Shown in pieces: positions 5,369-7,508 of a DNA stretch of 7,508 bases (position 1 is the first letter of the stretch; every line of letters begins with the position of its first letter). The notes beneath the pieces were generated by a model. That model was not told the origin of the DNA. It saw only the letters and a program-made list of their open reading frames with translations, and made no database searches. Source of the stretch: Chloroflexota bacterium (lineage in GTDB: Bacteria > Chloroflexota > Dehalococcoidia > Lucifugimonadales > Lucifugimonadaceae); NCBI GenBank assembly GCA_029262715.1, contig JAJCYX010000304.1, positions 1-7,508 of the forward strand, written 5' to 3'. The position numbers and the translations under genes are program-made.

Positions 5369-6766
5369 ATGGTCGCCTGGCGACAGTGGGTGCATCGAAC
5401 TGCACACAGCAGCGTCGATAACCCTCCAATTGCCGACTCGAACCCAGTAGTCGCTCCCTTGCGGCCTGGCCGCGGCGTACATAGTCGCGCCCGGCACAAT
5501 AATCGGCTTATCAAGCACGCGCCGCGGTCACTACAGCATCCTGCATTCCAGAGAGTGTGGCTGACAGGCACCGGAGCGTACATAGCACGATTCACCGACT
5601 TCACCGTCATCGCGTGGCTTGTTGTCCAGCGGACGGACGATGTGGCAGCCGTTGGCACACTCATCTTCCTCCGTTTTGTCTCCTTCTTCCTGTTCGGCCC
5701 ATTCGTAGGGCTGATCGCAGACCGCGTCCCGCGTATTCGCATACTAAGGGTCACGCAGGCAAGCATCGGCATTACGGCACTGATGCTCGCTCTGGTTTTG
5801 TTGTTCGGCGAAGTCCAGTTGTGGCACCTGTATCTATACACGTTCGTGAACGGCGTGCTGTTCATGTTCGAAATATCGGCTCGCAGGCCATACATAAGCG
5901 CAGTCGTTGGGCCGAAAAACATCACAGCGGCCCTGGCTCTCGACATGATCTCACTTAACGTCGCATGGTTCCTCGGAGCCAACGTCGGAGGAATCATCGT
6001 TGCTGCGATACCCGCCGAGTACCTGTACTTCGTCATCGCTCTTGTATTCGGCATGAACGTGATACTGCTGCGCAATCTGCCAATCCTGTTCCACAGGGAG
6101 ATGGCAGAAGGCAAGGAGCCAGTTCTTAAGTCGCTCCTGTACGGATTCCACTACAGCCGCAAGAACAGACTGATCCTTGGCGGACTGATCATTGTGGGAG
6201 TGAACAACTTCACCGGCTATACGTTCGAGTCGATGGCCGCCGTGTTCGCAGCGGACGTATACGGAGCCGGGCCGCTCATGTTCGGTCTTCTGATATCAGC
6301 GCAGGGTCTCGGCTCGCTGATCACATCCGTTGTGCTGGTGAAATACGGCAAGAGAGTGCGGCGTCCCGGTCTGTACGTCGTCGTGGGCGCCCTGGCACAA
6401 CACATCGGCGCCTTCGCCTTCTCGTTCGTAGGGTTCGCGCTGCTTGGGTTCGTAGCGCTTATGTTCCTCGGCGTCCTTACCATGGTGTTCGGAATCATGC
6501 ACAACACGCTTGTGCTGACCGCCACACCAGATCGGGTTAGAGGGCGAGTCGTAGGGCTACAGATCCTTGCTATGGGAATGTTCCCGCTCGGCTCGCTGGC
6601 TGTCGGGCAACTTGCAGATGTGATCGGAATTCAGGACGCTGTTCGCGTTTTCACTATCGCCGGAACAGTCGTATTGCTAACGGTTGTTTTCCTGTTCCCC
6701 GAACTGCGCCGCAGCACCGCCGAATCCGTTGATGACACCGCCATCCCTGTGGCCCAGGCTGCCTGA
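5369..6766 (+). CDS. MFS transporter, probable drug or siderophore exporter (MFS_3/EntS-like)
   Basis: The 465-residue form has twelve predicted membrane segments at about 64-87, 93-116, 128-147, 150-169, 192-214, 217-234, 267-288, 302-324, 334-355, 357-383, 394-416 and 425-444. There is a cytoplasmic centre loop at 235-266. Motif A between segments 2 and 3 is GLIADRVPR (114-122), with the usual Gly, Asp and two Arg. TPDRVRGRVVGL at 386-397 is the RGR signature typical of the MFS_3 group, which includes the enterobactin exporter EntS and macrolide exporters. It would use the proton gradient to export a small molecule from the inner membrane; the substrate is unknown. The start is uncertain: the frame is open from TTG 5342, ATG 5369 has only a weak AGAG 10 nt upstream, and family similarity begins near RSLQHPAFQ (residues 53-61), so about 50 N-terminal residues are unexplained. 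Its stop is 7 bp from the convergent VOC gene. Confidence 0.9.
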   Translation: MVAWRQWVHRTAHSSVDNPPIADSNPVVAPLRPGRGVHSRARHNNRLIKHAPRSLQHPAFQRVWLTGTGAYIARFTDFTVIAWLVVQRTDDVAAVGTLIFLRFVSFFLFGPFVGLIADRVPRIRILRVTQASIGITALMLALVLLFGEVQLWHLYLYTFVNGVLFMFEISARRPYISAVVGPKNITAALALDMISLNVAWFLGANVGGIIVAAIPAEYLYFVIALVFGMNVILLRNLPILFHREMAEGKEPVLKSLLYGFHYSRKNRLILGGLIIVGVNNFTGYTFESMAAVFAADVYGAGPLMFGLLISAQGLGSLITSVVLVKYGKRVRRPGLYVVVGALAQHIGAFAFSFVGFALLGFVALMFLGVLTMVFGIMHNTLVLTATPDRVRGRVVGLQILAMGMFPLGSLAVGQLADVIGIQDAVRVFTIAGTVVLLTVVFLFPELRRSTAESVDDTAIPVAQAA

Positions 6767-6773
6767 CGATCGC

Positions 6774-7250
6774 TCAGTTCTCGGTTGAACCCTCTGGGCG
6801 AGGGTGGCGCTCAACCATCTCCAGCCAGTTGCCGTCCGGGTCTTGGAAGTAGATCGCAAGCCTTGCCCACGGATACTCGAGATCACGCACATCACGAGGT
6901 CCGAACACGGTGATTCGCCTCGTCTCGAGCCGCGTTCGCCACTCGGAAACATCGTCAACGACCATCGCAGCATGCGCTGAGCCGGGGCGGTTGCGATCAC
7001 TCAAGCCCGGCTGAGGCGTTCCAAACGGCTCGATGTACTCAATCAGCTCAATCGAATGGCCGTCGCCTACGCCGACATACGCCATCTTCATGCGCACAGA
7101 CGGATATCCGACGACCTCCGCCAGCCACGAGCTGTCCGACTCTGCCGGGCCTCGCTCAATGCTCATTCCAAGAAATACCGTGTAGAACTCAAGTGAACGC
7201 TCAAGGTCACGGACTACGAAGCCGGTGTGATAGATGGACTGGATAGTCAT
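6774..7250 (-). CDS. VOC (glyoxalase/bleomycin resistance/dioxygenase) family protein
   Basis: The 158-residue protein has the two beta-alpha-beta-beta-beta modules of the vicinal oxygen chelate fold. Module one begins IYHTGFVVRDLERSLEFYTVFLGM (residues 6-29); its last strand is HSIELIEYI (65-73). Module two begins SAHAAMVVDDVSEWRTRL (91-108) and ends with the common YFQDPDGNWLEMVE (134-147). The expected metal ligands are all present: H8, E68, H93 and E144. Relatives include glyoxalase I, methylmalonyl-CoA epimerase and fosfomycin-modifying enzymes, and the sequence does not select one. It is cytoplasmic and the size is normal for the family. The start ATG (7248-7250) has no strong ribosome site; moving it downstream would cut the first strand, so it is kept. 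It converges on the MFS gene, and its last codons contain a strong hairpin. Confidence 0.9.
   Translation of the reverse strand: MTIQSIYHTGFVVRDLERSLEFYTVFLGMSIERGPAESDSSWLAEVVGYPSVRMKMAYVGVGDGHSIELIEYIEPFGTPQPGLSDRNRPGSAHAAMVVDDVSEWRTRLETRRITVFGPRDVRDLEYPWARLAIYFQDPDGNWLEMVERHPRPEGSTEN
6783..6816. terminator. Strong bulged hairpin just past the MFS stop, possible T-less terminator
   Basis: GGTTGA (6783-6788) pairs with TCAACC (6811-6816). Directly inside, ACCCTC (6789-6794) pairs with GAGGGT (6800-6805) around TGGGC. This gives 12 bp interrupted only by the one-sided bulge GGCGC (6806-6810). It starts 17 bp after the MFS TGA and lies in the last codons of the opposing VOC gene. No T-run follows on either strand. 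It is well placed to stop MFS transcripts running into the opposing gene, but that role is inferred. Confidence 0.35.
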
Positions 7251-7306
7251 GTTTTAGCCGACTCGCTTTAGTCAGTAAATGATCTCAATTTTCAGGTTGT
7301 TCTGAG

Positions 7307-7320
7307 CGCTACACATAGCG
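7307..7320. repeat. Short inverted repeat between the VOC and hydrolase genes
   Basis: CGCTA and TAGCG are 5-bp arms around CACA, in the 183-bp gap between two divergent genes (VOC on -, hydrolase on +). It could be an operator in a shared promoter region, but arms this short are common by chance. I found no convincing promoter in this gap. Confidence 0.2.
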
Positions 7321-7420
7321 AAGTAATGCCGGTGTAGAGTCAACGAATTCACACGTGACTGCATCATAGTGTGTTGGCAGGCGATTTCGCACATGCTTCA
7401 CGAATAGCACCAATCGGCAC

Positions 7421-7436
7421 AGGAAGAGAACCTATG
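7421..7436 (+). promoter_or_regulatory. Ribosome site of the right-edge gene
   Basis: AGGAAGAG at 7421-7428 lies 5 nt ahead of ATG 7434-7436. It is the main support for the partial gene at the right edge. Confidence 0.55.
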
Positions 7437-7508
7437 GCATCCGAGCGGGTCCAGTTCACCAATGATGAGGGCGAAACCCTCGCAGCGATTCTCGATTCCC
7501 CGGACAGC
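7434..7508 (+). CDS. N-terminus of a probable alpha/beta hydrolase, cut by the window edge
   Basis: Only 25 codons are visible, with no stop. They follow a good ribosome site. The peptide contains VQFTNDEGETLAAILDSP (residues 6-23), a first-strand pattern (V.F.n..Ge.L.g.L..P) common at the start of alpha/beta hydrolases of the dienelactone-hydrolase type and of hydrolase-OsmC fusions. The nucleophile and the rest of the catalytic triad lie outside the window, so both the family and any activity remain tentative. It is divergent from the VOC gene, with 183 bp between starts. Confidence 0.6.
   Translation, partial: MASERVQFTNDEGETLAAILDSPDS

Noticed and set aside
5435..5445. tRNA-like T-loop on the - strand (GGGTTCGAGTC), a possible tRNA end or attachment site
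   Set aside because: The bases on either side do not form the 5-bp T-stem, no acceptor stem or CCA end follows, and no integrase is nearby.
5332..6114. 260-codon open frame antisense to the MFS gene
   Set aside because: The + strand frame gives a clear 12-TM transporter with motif A. The antisense product is rich in Ser, Arg, Met and Cys with no domain pattern, as expected of a shadow frame.

Overview
The window looks like ordinary bacterial chromosome: short intergenic gaps, Shine-Dalgarno sequences ahead of several starts, ATG and GTG starts, and moderate GC of roughly 50-58% by eye. The gene set (two GNAT-type proteins, a pirin, a VOC-family protein, a TPR protein, an MFS exporter) is of the mosaic, mostly single-gene kind seen in free-living environmental bacteria. 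It reminds me of uncultured Chloroflexota such as SAR202, but that is an impression without a marker gene and should carry little weight.

Left part (1-1839, + strand): the C-terminal third of a DNA methyltransferase of the N4-cytosine/N6-adenine type (stop at 357-359) is followed after 136 bp by an unrecognised protein of 447 residues. That protein has five predicted membrane segments and a large extracytoplasmic C-terminal domain. It looks somewhat more AT-rich than the rest, and together the two may be the edge of an accessory region.

Middle part (1914-3601, - strand): a two-cupin pirin gene is split by one in-frame TAA with no change of frame. Both halves remain clearly recognisable, and the stop falls at the end of the metal-binding N-terminal cupin. 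Upstream of it lie an extended -10 promoter, a perfect 14-bp palindrome and a nested hairpin. Further upstream on the same strand is a GNAT acetyltransferase with a textbook AGGAGGT ribosome site and an 8-bp inverted repeat in its leader.

Right part (3763-7508): a second GNAT-like gene (+) is divergent from the first. It converges on a four-repeat TPR gene (-). Next comes a 12-TM MFS exporter (+) that converges, with only 7 bp between stops, on a VOC-family metalloprotein gene (-). A strong bulged hairpin lies just past the MFS stop. The window ends in the first 25 codons of a probable alpha/beta hydrolase (+).

Apart from the left-hand pair, the genes appear to be independent single-gene units in alternating directions, so no multi-gene pathway is visible. 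I found no tRNA, rRNA, CRISPR array, transposase or integrase. The longest gaps (about 135-220 bp) contain only the small promoter-like and dyad elements listed. The clearest anomaly is the nonsense-split pirin; the most novel gene is the 447-residue membrane protein.
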